Below, piece by piece: positions 1 to 10,671 of a stretch of 21,715 nucleotides of DNA. This DNA is from CAYRSS01 sp964426945 (GTDB taxonomy: Bacteria; Planctomycetota; Phycisphaerae; UBA1845). The stretch spans positions 1 to 21,715 of the forward strand of contig CAYRSS010000061.1 of the NCBI GenBank assembly GCA_964426945.1. The letters are read 5' to 3'. How positions within the stretch are numbered: position 1 is the first letter of the stretch; every line of letters starts with the position of its first letter. A program made the translations under genes and the position numbers. Under the pieces are notes generated by a model, which made no database searches, was not told the origin of the DNA, and saw only the letters and a program-made list of their open reading frames with translations.

Positions 1-1
1 G

Positions 2-496
2 GTGCGGTCAAGGTGCCTGAAACGCTGCGCGCTCGCGGCGGCGCTCGCGCTTGCTGCCGGCTGCCCCCGCGGCGAGTCGCTGCCCGTGCCGGGCGACAAC
101 CAATCCAACAGCCACGCCGCTCCCGGCCCGGCGTCGCCGGATTCACCGGACCCCGCAGCTGCGTCCCCCCCGACCGCGGCGGAGGCGCCCCGGCTCGATC
201 CGCCCGTCGCCGAGGCGAGGCCGACGCCGGGCCAGTGGTTCTTCGTCGAGGCGGCGAGGCCCGGAGCCCGCGGCGGCTGGGGCACGGCCGACTTCGACCG
301 GCAGCGCAACCGCCTGAACATTGACCTCCACGACGTGACGCGCTTCCGCATCGACACGTCGCGGATCGCCATCGACTGGGACCGCCTGGTCCTCCTGAAC
401 ATCGACGGAAGCACCAGCGAACTCAGGCAGCGCGACGTGACGCAGTACCGCTTCGTCCGAGACGAGTCGGGCGGGTGGACGGTGGTGGAGCCGTAG
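2..496 (+). CDS. Putative lipoprotein, function unknown
   Basis: The reading frame opens with GTG at base 2 and ends in TAG. It encodes 164 residues. The N-terminus has the shape of a lipoprotein signal: a basic start (RSRCLKR), a hydrophobic Ala/Leu stretch, and a lipobox LAAGC with the modifiable cysteine at residue 21. A low-complexity Pro/Ala/Ser linker (about residues 25-70) leads to a compact C-terminal part (about 75-164) rich in Asp, Arg and Val that looks like a small beta-rich domain. I do not recognise the family. The protein is probably anchored in a membrane facing the periplasm. The true start could lie just before the window, because only one base precedes the GTG, but the signal peptide looks complete. 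It converges on the lipoprotein gene at 628-1122. Confidence 0.65.
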   Translation: MRSRCLKRCALAAALALAAGCPRGESLPVPGDNQSNSHAAPGPASPDSPDPAAASPPTAAEAPRLDPPVAEARPTPGQWFFVEAARPGARGGWGTADFDRQRNRLNIDLHDVTRFRIDTSRIAIDWDRLVLLNIDGSTSELRQRDVTQYRFVRDESGGWTVVEP

Positions 497-601
497 GGGG
501 GCGCGGCAAGAACGAGGGCGTAGTCTCGCAGGGTGGATCCTCCTCGACTCATCTTGCTTACCGACCCGGTCAAGAAGTTGGTCGAGGACGGCCCGCCTTG
601 C

Positions 602-635
602 ACGACTGCTTCATCGCGAGCGATGGATCAGTCGT
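602..635. terminator. Long hairpin at the end of the minus-strand lipoprotein gene
   Basis: Bases 602-608 (ACGACTG) pair with 629-635 (CAGTCGT), and 612-617 (CATCGC) pair with 620-625 (GCGATG). The three bases between on each side give one A-T pair, one G-U pair and one mismatch, so about 15 of 16 positions pair. The hairpin overlaps the stop codon (628-630) of the minus-strand gene and lies between two convergent genes, so it may end transcription or protect the 3' end. No T-run follows on either strand, so it is not a classical intrinsic terminator. Confidence 0.45.
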
Positions 636-1122
636 CCCTCGTTCGTCCAGTCGCCTGCAGCATCGGCACTGAAATCGGAAAGTTCGTAGAAACGCCCAGC
701 GGCAGCCAGACTTTGCCGTCAATCACTCGACGGTGCTTCTCGATGAACTCGACGGCTTCTCTGGCCTGACCCAGATCAGAGGCGTGGAGCGTGGAGCCAC
801 CAGGATGGATGACGATGACGTAGCCAGGCTGCCCGGGAATAGCCGTCCAGTGGTTGATCTCGACCCAGAAGCAACATACGGGGTTACGCGTCGCTTTCCA
901 CGCGGTCCTGGGATGGCCAATGAGTGTCGACAGATGTTCGGCGATGCTGACCAGCTCAGGACCGCCTTCCGTCGAAACTGCCACGGGAAACCCCGCCTGC
1001 AGATACCCCAGCGGCGCACTGCGACGATCCTGAGCAACGCCGCCGCGGGAGCTGCAGCCGAGCAGGGTGGCCGACAAGAGGATTGCGATTGCATATCGCA
1101 TTCGTGAGACATCGTACATCAT
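628..1122 (-). CDS. Putative lipoprotein, function unknown
   Basis: This gene encodes 164 residues from ATG at 1122. That start is chosen because GGGAGA (minus strand, 1133-1128) sits five bases before it. The open frame extends upstream to 1149, and a later ATG at 1101 is also possible. The N-terminus is a lipoprotein signal with a hydrophobic stretch and the lipobox LLGCSS, the cysteine being residue 23. The mature part (about 140 residues) contains an aromatic segment CCFWVEINHWTAIPG, then VIVIHPGGSTLHASD and a helix AREAVEFIEKHRRVIDG. I do not recognise the family. Local base composition is lower in GC than in most of the window. It lies 179 bases downstream of the membrane protein at 1302-2042 on the same strand, so co-transcription is possible but not shown. 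Confidence 0.7.
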   Translation of the reverse strand: MMYDVSRMRYAIAILLSATLLGCSSRGGVAQDRRSAPLGYLQAGFPVAVSTEGGPELVSIAEHLSTLIGHPRTAWKATRNPVCCFWVEINHWTAIPGQPGYVIVIHPGGSTLHASDLGQAREAVEFIEKHRRVIDGKVWLPLGVSTNFPISVPMLQATGRTRDD

Positions 1123-1301
1123 GATGTTCTCCCAAGTCATCCTATACAACTGTCAGGGAGTGCGCGACGCTCCTCGCGGCCAGTCGCGAATGAACTTCGA
1201 CAGTGGCCTCAGGATCGTAGATCGTGGGGTGGGTCATATTCGACCGAGCATCCCTACCGGCCCGCTCGAGCCGTGCGTCGAGTACAACCCACCCTGCAGA
1301 A

Positions 1302-2042
1302 CTACACAACCTGCCGTCCGCATTCCGGACAAACGCCCGACAAGTTGCCGCGCAGCGAGTAGCCGCACTGCGCGCAAGAGCCAAAGAAGTCAGCACCATA
1401 TCGACGGAACGCCCGGCTGAATCGGCGAACGCCCGCGGCGCTGTACGTGGCGGCCCCAAGTCCCGCAAGCCCGAGGCAGGACGCCGAATCGAATTGCATC
1501 GGGATTCCGAAATAGTTGTTCGCCGCAAAGGCAAGCACCGGAACGAGGCAAAAGCAGCCGAGGACGAGCAGGAGCAGCGCAAGTGCCACCACGCTGCATT
1601 TCTGAAACAGCCGGATAGCGCTGGCGTCTGATGTCGGATCGTCCAAGGGAGTAAACGAGCCGACTCCCGTGGCGCCGGAGGCAGGTTCACTACCGCGGCG
1701 AAATACCCGAATCGATCGCGCAAGGAGCGCGGCCCAGAACGCTGGCAGCCCGATCAGAGCAGCCGGGATCCATAGCGGGACGATGAGAGTATTATGGTAG
1801 CTGTTCGGTGACCAGTAGCTATCCCAATTCGGACCCCAGGAAATGCCCACTCCTGGCGTGCCTGGCGGGTGACGACAGGTGCTGCCTCCGTCTATATATA
1901 CAGCCCCTCCGCCCGCTCCGAGTTCCGTCGCGCCGAAGGTGACGGAACAGCCGTGTTGAAGCGATACCAGCCACGGGATCAGCAATCCCAGGCCCAGCGC
2001 GGTGCTCCCCCTGAATCGGAGCCTGGCAGGTCGTGCGGTCAA
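1302..2042 (-). CDS. Membrane protein with C-terminal zinc ribbon
   Basis: This gene encodes 246 residues from a TTG start at 2042, preceded by GGGGGA six bases upstream. Hydrophobic stretches lie near residues 15-28, 88-106 and 150-175, with a further weak one near 188-205. The last 25 residues form a four-cysteine zinc ribbon with C223-x2-C226 and C238-x2-C241, embedded in CGYSLRGN and VCPECGR. This ribbon is a hallmark of many uncharacterised planctomycete membrane proteins (established from genome annotation of that phylum). Its biochemical role is not known. The Gly-rich stretch around residues 37-70, with many Tyr and Trp, probably faces outside. No catalytic motif is visible, so no function is assigned beyond probable metal binding at the membrane. 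Confidence 0.75.
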   Translation of the reverse strand: MTARPARLRFRGSTALGLGLLIPWLVSLQHGCSVTFGATELGAGGGAVYIDGGSTCRHPPGTPGVGISWGPNWDSYWSPNSYHNTLIVPLWIPAALIGLPAFWAALLARSIRVFRRGSEPASGATGVGSFTPLDDPTSDASAIRLFQKCSVVALALLLLVLGCFCLVPVLAFAANNYFGIPMQFDSASCLGLAGLGAATYSAAGVRRFSRAFRRYGADFFGSCAQCGYSLRGNLSGVCPECGRQVV

Positions 2043-2337
2043 GCTGGATCCCCCGACAGGTGGAGAACTCCTGTGAACGCGCGGCTTTGGTTGGCCTACC
2101 GGACAGGCGAACTCCGTCCCGGCGGTGTTACGACAGCCCGGAGCGAGACCGTGTCGCGGCAGATTCCGCGATCATGATTCTATCCCGGCCGGACTCGGCA
2201 AGCGACATGCATTGCGGGTGGCGGCGTCCGCCGGACTTCCTGGCGAAAAGCTACCGCCGCGAGGGAGCATCGGCACGTTCCCGGGGTCTACCGCGTATTC
2301 GCCGATGATCGTGCAGCGCCCACTAGAGGCGTTCACC
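2043..2337. other. Non-coding stretch, nothing recognised
   Basis: These 295 bases lie between the start of the zinc-ribbon membrane protein gene and the stop of the O-antigen ligase-like gene, both on the minus strand. They should hold the promoter of the former. A TAGAAT hexamer occurs on the minus strand at 2182-2177, but no matching -35 box lies at the right distance. I see no tRNA fold, no repeat and no convincing small gene. Confidence 0.4.
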
Positions 2338-4611
2338 CTACGAAATCCCGTGCTGCGCCTCTCGAATCCTCGCCTCGATCTCCGCTCGTTGGCGCTCCGT
2401 GTGGCGGCGGATGAACTCCCACGGCGGGCGGGCGTCGTCCAGGCGGATGGCTTCGCGGAGGTCCGAAACGGCCTGCTGCAACAGGTCGGCGCGATCGAGC
2501 GCGATTCCGGCCTCCAGGCGCAGCGTGCCGAGCAACTCGTGGACCTGCGGGTCCTCCGGGTAAAGCTTTCGGGCTTCCTCGGCCGCGGCGATGGCGGGCT
2601 CGTAGTGGGACGGGTCGCCCGCCGCCGCGGCGGTCCGGTGGACCTGGGCTTCGAATCGCGGCAGCGCGCCCTGCTGCGGGTCTCGTCGGCGGGCCGCCTG
2701 GATCGAAGTGACGGCCAGCTCGACCATGCGGCGGCGTCCGTCGGCGTCCACGCCCGGCGCGCCGGCCGCCGCGGCCGCCCATCGGGCGAGCTTCACCAGC
2801 GGCGTCGGGTCGAGTGGGTCAGCGGTGGCGGCCAACGCGTAGAGATCGGGCGCCCGTGGATCGGGGCCGAGGGCGTCGGCCTCTTGCATCAGGCTTCCAG
2901 CGCGCCCGATGGGCACCGCCGCCGACCAGACGACTGCCGCCATCGCCGCGGCGACGGCCAGCAACGCCGCGGAGGTCGCGCCACGTCGGCCGACGGCAGC
3001 TTGTGGGGCCGCGGTGGGCACGGCGGCCGGGCGGTCCGGCAAGGCCGCAGCGTCTCGGCGCACCCAGGCCGACAGGATCCCGACCGCGGCGAAGAAGGTC
3101 GTCGCCGCGCCGGGCACGAAGAGGGCGAAGTTGATCAGGTCATGAACGAGAAACGCGAGCAGCGCGCACGCCAGGCCGGCGCCGATCGCCCGTTCCATCG
3201 GCTCGCCCCGCCCGCGGCGCGGCCAGGCGACGGCCAAACCGACGGCCCAGCCGAAGCCGGTGACGATGGTTGTGTAGTAGAGGTACGCCGGGTCGTGGGA
3301 GCCGGCGAGAAGGCGTCGCCCTAGGGGCACGGCCACCAGCAGCGCCGCGGCCCAGACCCACGCCGGCGCGACCTCCCGCGTCGGATCGATGCGCGGCGGG
3401 TCGGTGGCCGCAGGCGTTGTGCCCAGCATCCGCCACGACGCTCCGAGCAGCATGAGCACGCCGCCCGCGAGTCCAACCAGCCCCCAATTCGCGGTGAGGT
3501 GTACGAGTAAGTTGTGCGGGTTCGCGACTTCTTCGGAGCTGCCGATGGATTTGTACTGGGTGTAGTGCCTCCCGAAGTTCTCGGCGCCGAGTCCGAACAG
3601 CGGGTGATCGCCGATCATCGCGGCGGACGTTTCCCAGTATTGCCACCGGAAGTTGAGCGACGAGCCGGGCAGCGAGCCGTGATAGAGGCCGTGTCCGATG
3701 ACGGCGAGGATCCCCACCGCGGCGAGGGTCCACCCGCCGATGAAGACCCGCCGCCGGTGGTGGTCGATCCACGGCCGGCAGCGGACGGCGATCGCCCAGA
3801 CCGCGCCGGCCAGGATCAGCGACGCGATCGCACCTCGGCTGTTCGTCAGCAGGACGGCGGCGGCGAGCGCCGCGGCCAATGCCCATGCCGCCGCCGATGG
3901 CGCCGGATTGGTTTTCGCCGCGTCACCACGTGCCCCGCGCAGCCCGACGGCGAGTGCGGCGCAGGCGAGCGAGCAAAGCGCGAGCACGGATCCGGCGACG
4001 TTGCTGTGGCTGAGGAAGCCCGTGGCCTCCTGCGACTTGAGCCGCTGCTCGAAGAGCACGACCTTGGACGAATCGAGCTCGACCCCCTGGCTCGCCCAGA
4101 ACTCGGCCTTCTTCTCCTCATAGTCGGCGCGGGTGTCGGGGAAGCTCAAGAACACCTGTTCCGCGCACTCGATGGCCTGCGCCGCCCCCGCGGCGATGAC
4201 GACCGCCAGTGCCACCCGCCGACGCCAGGATGAGTCGAGCAGTTGTGCCAGCAGCATGGCGAGCAGGGGGTAGCACAGCCAGTCGATTGCCCCATTGATG
4301 GCCAGGCGTTGCTGTCCGGCGACGAAGCAGGAACCCAACGCCCCGACCGCCAGCACCAGCCAGCCCACTTCGAGCCCGGTCCATTTCATCCGCCCCGGCG
4401 AGCCCGCCAGCTGCGCCGCCAGCCACAGCATCGCCGCCACGAGGATGGCGAGGTCGAAGCCGATCGTCCGCAGGGGCGAGGGGTCGTCTATGGTGGTGAT
4501 AGCCTGCGATATCGAGTTGACGGCGGAATCGTAGGACTCGGCCACGAGCGGCCGCAGCCCCACGACGACGAGCAGGATCAACAGGCTGAGGGTCTGAAGC
4601 AGGCGGGCCAT
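2338..4611 (-). CDS. O-antigen ligase/polymerase-like membrane protein (Wzy_C) with TPR-like tail
   Basis: This gene encodes 757 residues from ATG at 4611. The frame is open much further upstream, but that part runs antisense to the kinase gene and has no signal or domain. The N-terminus is a membrane segment (about residues 5-24). Many further hydrophobic segments lie between 50 and 520. The Wzy_C core is visible at about 255-395: TNSRGA (256-261), then FRWQYW and DHPLFGLGAENFG (321-347) in the large external loop, then PHNLLVHLTANWGLVGLAG (365-383). In this family the core joins or polymerises surface polysaccharide or glycan units on a lipid carrier at the outer face of the inner membrane. 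After a last membrane helix (about 545-568), residues 570-757 are helical, with TPR-like spacing (YPEDPQVHELLGTLRLEAG). This tail is probably periplasmic. The substrate cannot be read from sequence. Confidence 0.85.
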   Translation of the reverse strand: MARLLQTLSLLILLVVVGLRPLVAESYDSAVNSISQAITTIDDPSPLRTIGFDLAILVAAMLWLAAQLAGSPGRMKWTGLEVGWLVLAVGALGSCFVAGQQRLAINGAIDWLCYPLLAMLLAQLLDSSWRRRVALAVVIAAGAAQAIECAEQVFLSFPDTRADYEEKKAEFWASQGVELDSSKVVLFEQRLKSQEATGFLSHSNVAGSVLALCSLACAALAVGLRGARGDAAKTNPAPSAAAWALAAALAAAVLLTNSRGAIASLILAGAVWAIAVRCRPWIDHHRRRVFIGGWTLAAVGILAVIGHGLYHGSLPGSSLNFRWQYWETSAAMIGDHPLFGLGAENFGRHYTQYKSIGSSEEVANPHNLLVHLTANWGLVGLAGGVLMLLGASWRMLGTTPAATDPPRIDPTREVAPAWVWAAALLVAVPLGRRLLAGSHDPAYLYYTTIVTGFGWAVGLAVAWPRRGRGEPMERAIGAGLACALLAFLVHDLINFALFVPGAATTFFAAVGILSAWVRRDAAALPDRPAAVPTAAPQAAVGRRGATSAALLAVAAAMAAVVWSAAVPIGRAGSLMQEADALGPDPRAPDLYALAATADPLDPTPLVKLARWAAAAAGAPGVDADGRRRMVELAVTSIQAARRRDPQQGALPRFEAQVHRTAAAAGDPSHYEPAIAAAEEARKLYPEDPQVHELLGTLRLEAGIALDRADLLQQAVSDLREAIRLDDARPPWEFIRRHTERQRAEIEARIREAQHGIS

Positions 4612-4674
4612 GCGGTTCGGGGGTTTGCCTCGCGATTCGACGGCGCGCCGGCCTCCGCGGGCGGCGCGGCCCAA

Positions 4675-4703
4675 TTGGACACCCCTGCGGGCGCAAGTAC
4701 AAT
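4675..4703 (+). promoter_or_regulatory. Sigma-70-type promoter for the kinase gene, overlapping a divergent one
   Basis: TTGGAC (4675-4680) and TACAAT (4698-4703) are separated by exactly 17 bases. Both are close to the bacterial housekeeping consensus. Transcription would start near 4710, some ten bases before the ATG at 4721, giving a very short leader. Read on the minus strand, the same bases give TTGTAC, a 17-base gap and TCCAAT, pointing to the ligase gene at 4611. The two genes may therefore share overlapping opposing promoters. Confidence 0.55.
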
Positions 4704-4720
4704 CCCTGCCGCGGTCGTTT

Positions 4721-5569
4721 ATGGCCGTTGGCGTGGAGAAACCGTTGTCGAAGACGCCCCCGGCATGGCTCAAGGCCCTCGGCGACAGGCCGCTGCCCGA
4801 GAGGATCGAAGCGGAGGGGCGGGCGTACGCGCTGGGGCGGGTCTTCAAGAACGACTTCTTCGCCGTAACCGCCCGGTATGACCTGGTGGATCCGTCGCAG
4901 GGTGGCCCCGCGAGCGTGCTGCTGAAGATCGGGCGACAGGCCCGGATGTTCGGCCTGCCGCTGGCGTGGGTCGGGCGGATGCTGACGCGGCGCGAGGTGG
5001 CGTTCCTCCACCTGCTGGAGGGGATCGACGGCGTGCCGCGGTACATCGGCCCGTGGGAGCGGACGGGGCTGATCCGCGAGTTCGTCCCCGGCCACGCGCT
5101 GCGCAAGGGCGAGGCCGTGGCGGACGACTTTCATCCGCGCCTCGCCGAACTCGTCGAGGCGATGCACGCCCGAGGCGTGGCGTATGTCGACCTGGAGAAG
5201 TGTGAAAACGTGCTGGTCGGTGAGGACGGCCGCCCGCACCTGTTCGACTTTCAGATTTCCTGGCACGTTCCCAGGCGCTGGGGCGGGGCCCTGCCGCCGG
5301 CGAGGTGGCTGCTGCGGCGGTTTCAGCGGGCCGATCTGTACCACCTGCTGAAGCTCAAGCGGCGAACGCGGCCCGACCAGTTGACGGCCGAAGAGCTCGC
5401 CGCGTCCTATCGCCGGCCGTGGTACATCCGGCTGCACCGACTGGTGGCCGACCCGCTGCGGGCGGTGCGGCGGCGTATCCTCGGGCGCATCGCGCCGGAG
5501 TCGCGCCACGGTGAGCGCGGCCGCGTCGACGAGCCGGGGCCGGTGTCCTCCATGCGGAAGGTATCATGA
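4721..5569 (+). CDS. Atypical protein/sugar kinase-like protein
   Basis: This gene encodes 282 residues. The ATG at 4721 is chosen because a good promoter (4675-4703) lies downstream of the earlier in-frame ATG at 4610. The kinase fold is visible: a lysine in VLLKI (K69), a candidate helix-C glutamate in REVAFLHLLE, a hinge-like segment LIREFVPG, a catalytic loop YVDLEKCEN (D157, K160, N163) and a metal-binding Asp in LFDFQ (D176). The usual DFG glycine is glutamine and the HRD motif is YVD. This pattern fits the lipopolysaccharide core kinase/RIO-like group rather than typical Ser/Thr kinases. Its place opposite an O-antigen ligase-like gene favours a role in surface glycan or its regulation (inference). 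The basic C-terminus (215-262) may contact membrane lipid. Its stop overlaps the next start as ATGA. Confidence 0.75.
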   Translation: MAVGVEKPLSKTPPAWLKALGDRPLPERIEAEGRAYALGRVFKNDFFAVTARYDLVDPSQGGPASVLLKIGRQARMFGLPLAWVGRMLTRREVAFLHLLEGIDGVPRYIGPWERTGLIREFVPGHALRKGEAVADDFHPRLAELVEAMHARGVAYVDLEKCENVLVGEDGRPHLFDFQISWHVPRRWGGALPPARWLLRRFQRADLYHLLKLKRRTRPDQLTAEELAASYRRPWYIRLHRLVADPLRAVRRRILGRIAPESRHGERGRVDEPGPVSSMRKVS

Positions 5570-6051
5570 GCGACGGCGTCATCCGCCACATCGGGGCCTT
5601 GATCGAGTCGGTCGAAAGCAGCTGCCGCAGCGACGACCGCTATCCGCAGCCGAGCGTCCAGACCGTGGATGACCGCGGGCTGTGCGGGACGATCCGCTAC
5701 CCGATGGGTCCCGGGCTTGCGCTGGGGGTGACGGTCACGGGCGATCCGCTGCTGGTTCGCGTGGGGCTCCATGCACGCAGCGAGGAGCACCGCGACGAAG
5801 TGATCCGGCTGTTCGAGGAGGCGGGGGAGACGATCGAACAGGTGATCCCGATGGGCTTCGCCGAGGCGGGTCTCGACTGGCCTTCGCCGCCGGTCGAGCA
5901 CGACGAGCGGAGCTATACCACGCCGCTCGACGTGGAGTATCCGGAGGATCTCTCGGGTGATGAGGTCACGGGGCGCGTGCTGCGGATGCTGGAGGGCTAC
6001 TTCATCGCCTTCGGGCCCGCATTCACCGGGGCCGCTGACCACGAGGTGTAG
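5566..6051 (+). CDS. Conserved-looking hypothetical protein, translationally coupled to the kinase
   Basis: This gene encodes 161 residues. The ATG at 5566 overlaps the stop of the kinase gene in ATGA, so translation of the two is probably coupled. The protein is acidic and soluble, without signal peptide or membrane segment. Alternating strands and helices are suggested by segments such as GLALGVTVTG, LLVRVGLHA, a helix HRDEVIRLFEEAGETIEQVI, and a C-terminal helix VTGRVLRMLEGYFIAF. The overall shape recalls small alpha/beta chaperone-like or YbjN-like folds, but I do not recognise a specific family and assign no function. Coupling to the kinase suggests a partner, regulator or substrate. alaS begins 51 bases downstream and may belong to the same transcript. 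Confidence 0.7.
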   Translation: MSDGVIRHIGALIESVESSCRSDDRYPQPSVQTVDDRGLCGTIRYPMGPGLALGVTVTGDPLLVRVGLHARSEEHRDEVIRLFEEAGETIEQVIPMGFAEAGLDWPSPPVEHDERSYTTPLDVEYPEDLSGDEVTGRVLRMLEGYFIAFGPAFTGAADHEV

Positions 6052-6056
6052 CCGGC

Positions 6057-6073
6057 CGCGCCCGCCGGGCGCG
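6057..6073 (+). terminator. Short GC-rich stem-loop before alaS
   Basis: CGCGCCC (6057-6063) pairs with GGGCGCG (6067-6073) around a three-base loop. It directly follows the stop of the 161-residue gene. The downstream bases are T- and G-rich but hold no real T-run, so termination would be weak. It may instead only attenuate read-through into alaS. Confidence 0.3.
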
Positions 6074-6102
6074 TCGGTGTTGGTTTCTGGCAAGGTTCAC
6101 GA

Positions 6103-8990
<2,888 letters not shown>

Positions 8991-9040
8991 TCCGCTCCGA
9001 CGCGACGCCTGCGTGAGCGCCCGCCGACGGACCATCGCTG

Positions 9041-10573
9041 ATGCTGCGCCAGCCGCGAGCCTGCCTCTACGCCTTCCTCGTGCTGCTCATCCCCGCGGCC
9101 GCGGTGCAACTCGGCCAGGTCTATGCTGATTTTCCCGCTCCCGGCGAACTGACTTACCCCGACAGCATGATCGTCTATCATGCGCGCGACGTGCAGCGCG
9201 GCGGCGCGATCTACAAAGACTTCAACCAGCCTCCGCACGTGCTCGCGCTGTACGGCCCGCTGACCTACCTGCTCCCCGGGCTCATCGGGCGCGCGGTCGA
9301 GGCCGATGTGGATGGCCTCTTCAGGATCGGGCGCAGCATCTCCCTGCTCGCGACGGCGGGGGGGCTGCTCGTCATGGTTCTGCTGCTGCGCCGCGAGCGC
9401 GTGTCGTGGCTTCCGATCGTGATCGTGCTGCTCGCCTACCTCTCGTCGCCGATCCTGTGGCCTGCATCGGTCACGCCGCGGGCGGACGCGGTCATCACCA
9501 TGCTGGAGCTGACAGGGTTGTTGGTGTTCGCCTCCGCCCGCGGGCCGGTCGCGCGCTGGCTGCCGCTGCCCCTGTTCCTGACGGCTTTCCTCTTCAAGCA
9601 GTCCGCGTTCGTTCCGGTGGTCGTGGCGGCGGTGTCCGTCCTCGTGACGGGGCATCGGCGTTTCGCGATCGGCTGGTCCGTCGCCGCCGCCGCGGCCTAC
9701 GGGGGGACGTTCTTTCTCGTCAACGCCCTGACGGGCGGAATGTATGCGCTCAACACCCTCGGCGGCATGAGCGCCCACGTCACGCCCGCGAATCTCTGGA
9801 CGGTCATGGTCGAGTCGGCGCTGATTCCGGGTATCGCGCCGATGGTCATCGCGTTTGCCGCGGTGGCTCGCCGCGTGCGGCTGCGAACGCCGCCTTCCCC
9901 GATCGAGCTCTATGCCGTGCTTTCGTTTCTCGTGGCGTGCGCGGCTGTGCTTCGCGACGGCTCCGCGGAGAACTACTTCATCGCCCCGCTCGCGGCCTCC
10001 TGCGTCGTGCTCGGAGGGCAGTTGCAACGCTGGCTTGCTGCCGCGCCGACGGCGGACGCGGCCGACGTGCAGGCCGAGCGTCCCGCCGAAACTTCCTGGG
10101 CCGTGGCGCTGATGCTCCTTTTCTGCCTGGGACACGCCGGGCGCGCGGCCGTGAACTACGGCACCGTCGCCGACCTGGTAAAGACGCGGACCGAGGCCGT
10201 CGCCTTCGAGCGCGAACTGATCACTCGCGCGGCCGAGTTCTTCAACCGCCGCCCGGGGCCGGCGCTCTCTCAGGACGACAGCGTCAGTCTCCACCTTGAC
10301 CGCCCCCTCTGCACCGACCTGATGACGATGGCCGCGCTCGCCGACAACGGGGTTTTCGATGATCACGGGGTGATCGAGCGCCTGCGGCGGGGCGAAGTCG
10401 CCGGCGTGCTGCTCAAGACGCCGCTGCGGCCGGGGCTCGTGCCGCGCTACCAGTCGACGGACTGGGTACGCCGCGAGTGGCTCGAAGCGATGCTCGATGC
10501 CGGCTACGTCGAAGGGGAGTTCGGCCCGTGGTTCTTCTACATACCCCCGCCCCCCGTACCCACCGCAGAATAA
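9041..10573 (+). CDS. Polytopic membrane protein, probable GT-C glycosyltransferase
   Basis: This gene encodes 510 residues from ATG at 9041, 50 bases after alaS. No clear ribosome-binding site is visible. About ten membrane segments are suggested (for example residues 8-25, 100-117, 120-140, 168-186, 190-207 and 210-226). The first outer loop holds YPDSMIVYHARD and then YKDFNQPPHVLALYGPLTYLLPG. An acidic residue in that loop (D41), followed by an aromatic/Pro-rich segment, is the usual layout of lipid-linked glycosyltransferases of the ArnT/PMT (GT39-like) superfamily. The helix FLFKQSAFVPVV also recalls that group. The C-terminal 130 residues are soluble. By family, the protein would transfer a sugar from a polyprenyl-phosphate donor outside the inner membrane. 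Donor and acceptor are unknown, and the call rests on topology and motif layout only. Confidence 0.72.
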   Translation: MLRQPRACLYAFLVLLIPAAAVQLGQVYADFPAPGELTYPDSMIVYHARDVQRGGAIYKDFNQPPHVLALYGPLTYLLPGLIGRAVEADVDGLFRIGRSISLLATAGGLLVMVLLLRRERVSWLPIVIVLLAYLSSPILWPASVTPRADAVITMLELTGLLVFASARGPVARWLPLPLFLTAFLFKQSAFVPVVVAAVSVLVTGHRRFAIGWSVAAAAAYGGTFFLVNALTGGMYALNTLGGMSAHVTPANLWTVMVESALIPGIAPMVIAFAAVARRVRLRTPPSPIELYAVLSFLVACAAVLRDGSAENYFIAPLAASCVVLGGQLQRWLAAAPTADAADVQAERPAETSWAVALMLLFCLGHAGRAAVNYGTVADLVKTRTEAVAFERELITRAAEFFNRRPGPALSQDDSVSLHLDRPLCTDLMTMAALADNGVFDDHGVIERLRRGEVAGVLLKTPLRPGLVPRYQSTDWVRREWLEAMLDAGYVEGEFGPWFFYIPPPPVPTAE

Positions 10574-10580
10574 CGCGCGC

Positions 10581-10612
10581 AAAAAAAACGGCCGGCGTTT
10601 TCGCCGGCCGTT
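10581..10612 (-). terminator. Strong intrinsic terminator for the anti-sigma/sigma pair
   Basis: AACGGCCGGCG (10587-10597) pairs perfectly over 11 bases with 10602-10612 around a TTTT loop. Eight A at 10581-10588 become a run of eight U after the stem on the minus strand. It lies 60 bases beyond the stop of the minus-strand gene at 10672. On the plus strand the stem also follows the membrane protein gene ending at 10573, but without a T-run there. Confidence 0.88.
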
Positions 10613-10671
10613 CCACGGGAGGAGGAGGACTACTCGTCGGGGCGGCGGTGGTCAGCCGTCGCACACATCTT

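Noticed and set aside
1123..1301. Promoter candidate TATAGG (minus strand, 1146-1141) before the second lipoprotein gene
   Set aside because: No -35 match occurs at 16-18 bases, so I could not support it as a promoter.
2043..2337. Possible tRNA or small RNA gene in the gap upstream of the zinc-ribbon protein gene
   Set aside because: No cloverleaf, no T-loop GTTCRA-type box in the right context, and no terminator hairpin with a T-run was found.
2125..3324. Plus-strand open frame of 399 codons opposite the O-antigen ligase gene
   Set aside because: It is Arg/Gly-rich without motifs and antisense to the ligase tail, which has consistent membrane and TPR-like features.
4118..5509. Open frame of 463 codons on the minus strand across the kinase and ligase starts
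   Set aside because: It has no domain and very high Arg/Pro/Gln, and it conflicts with two well-supported genes.
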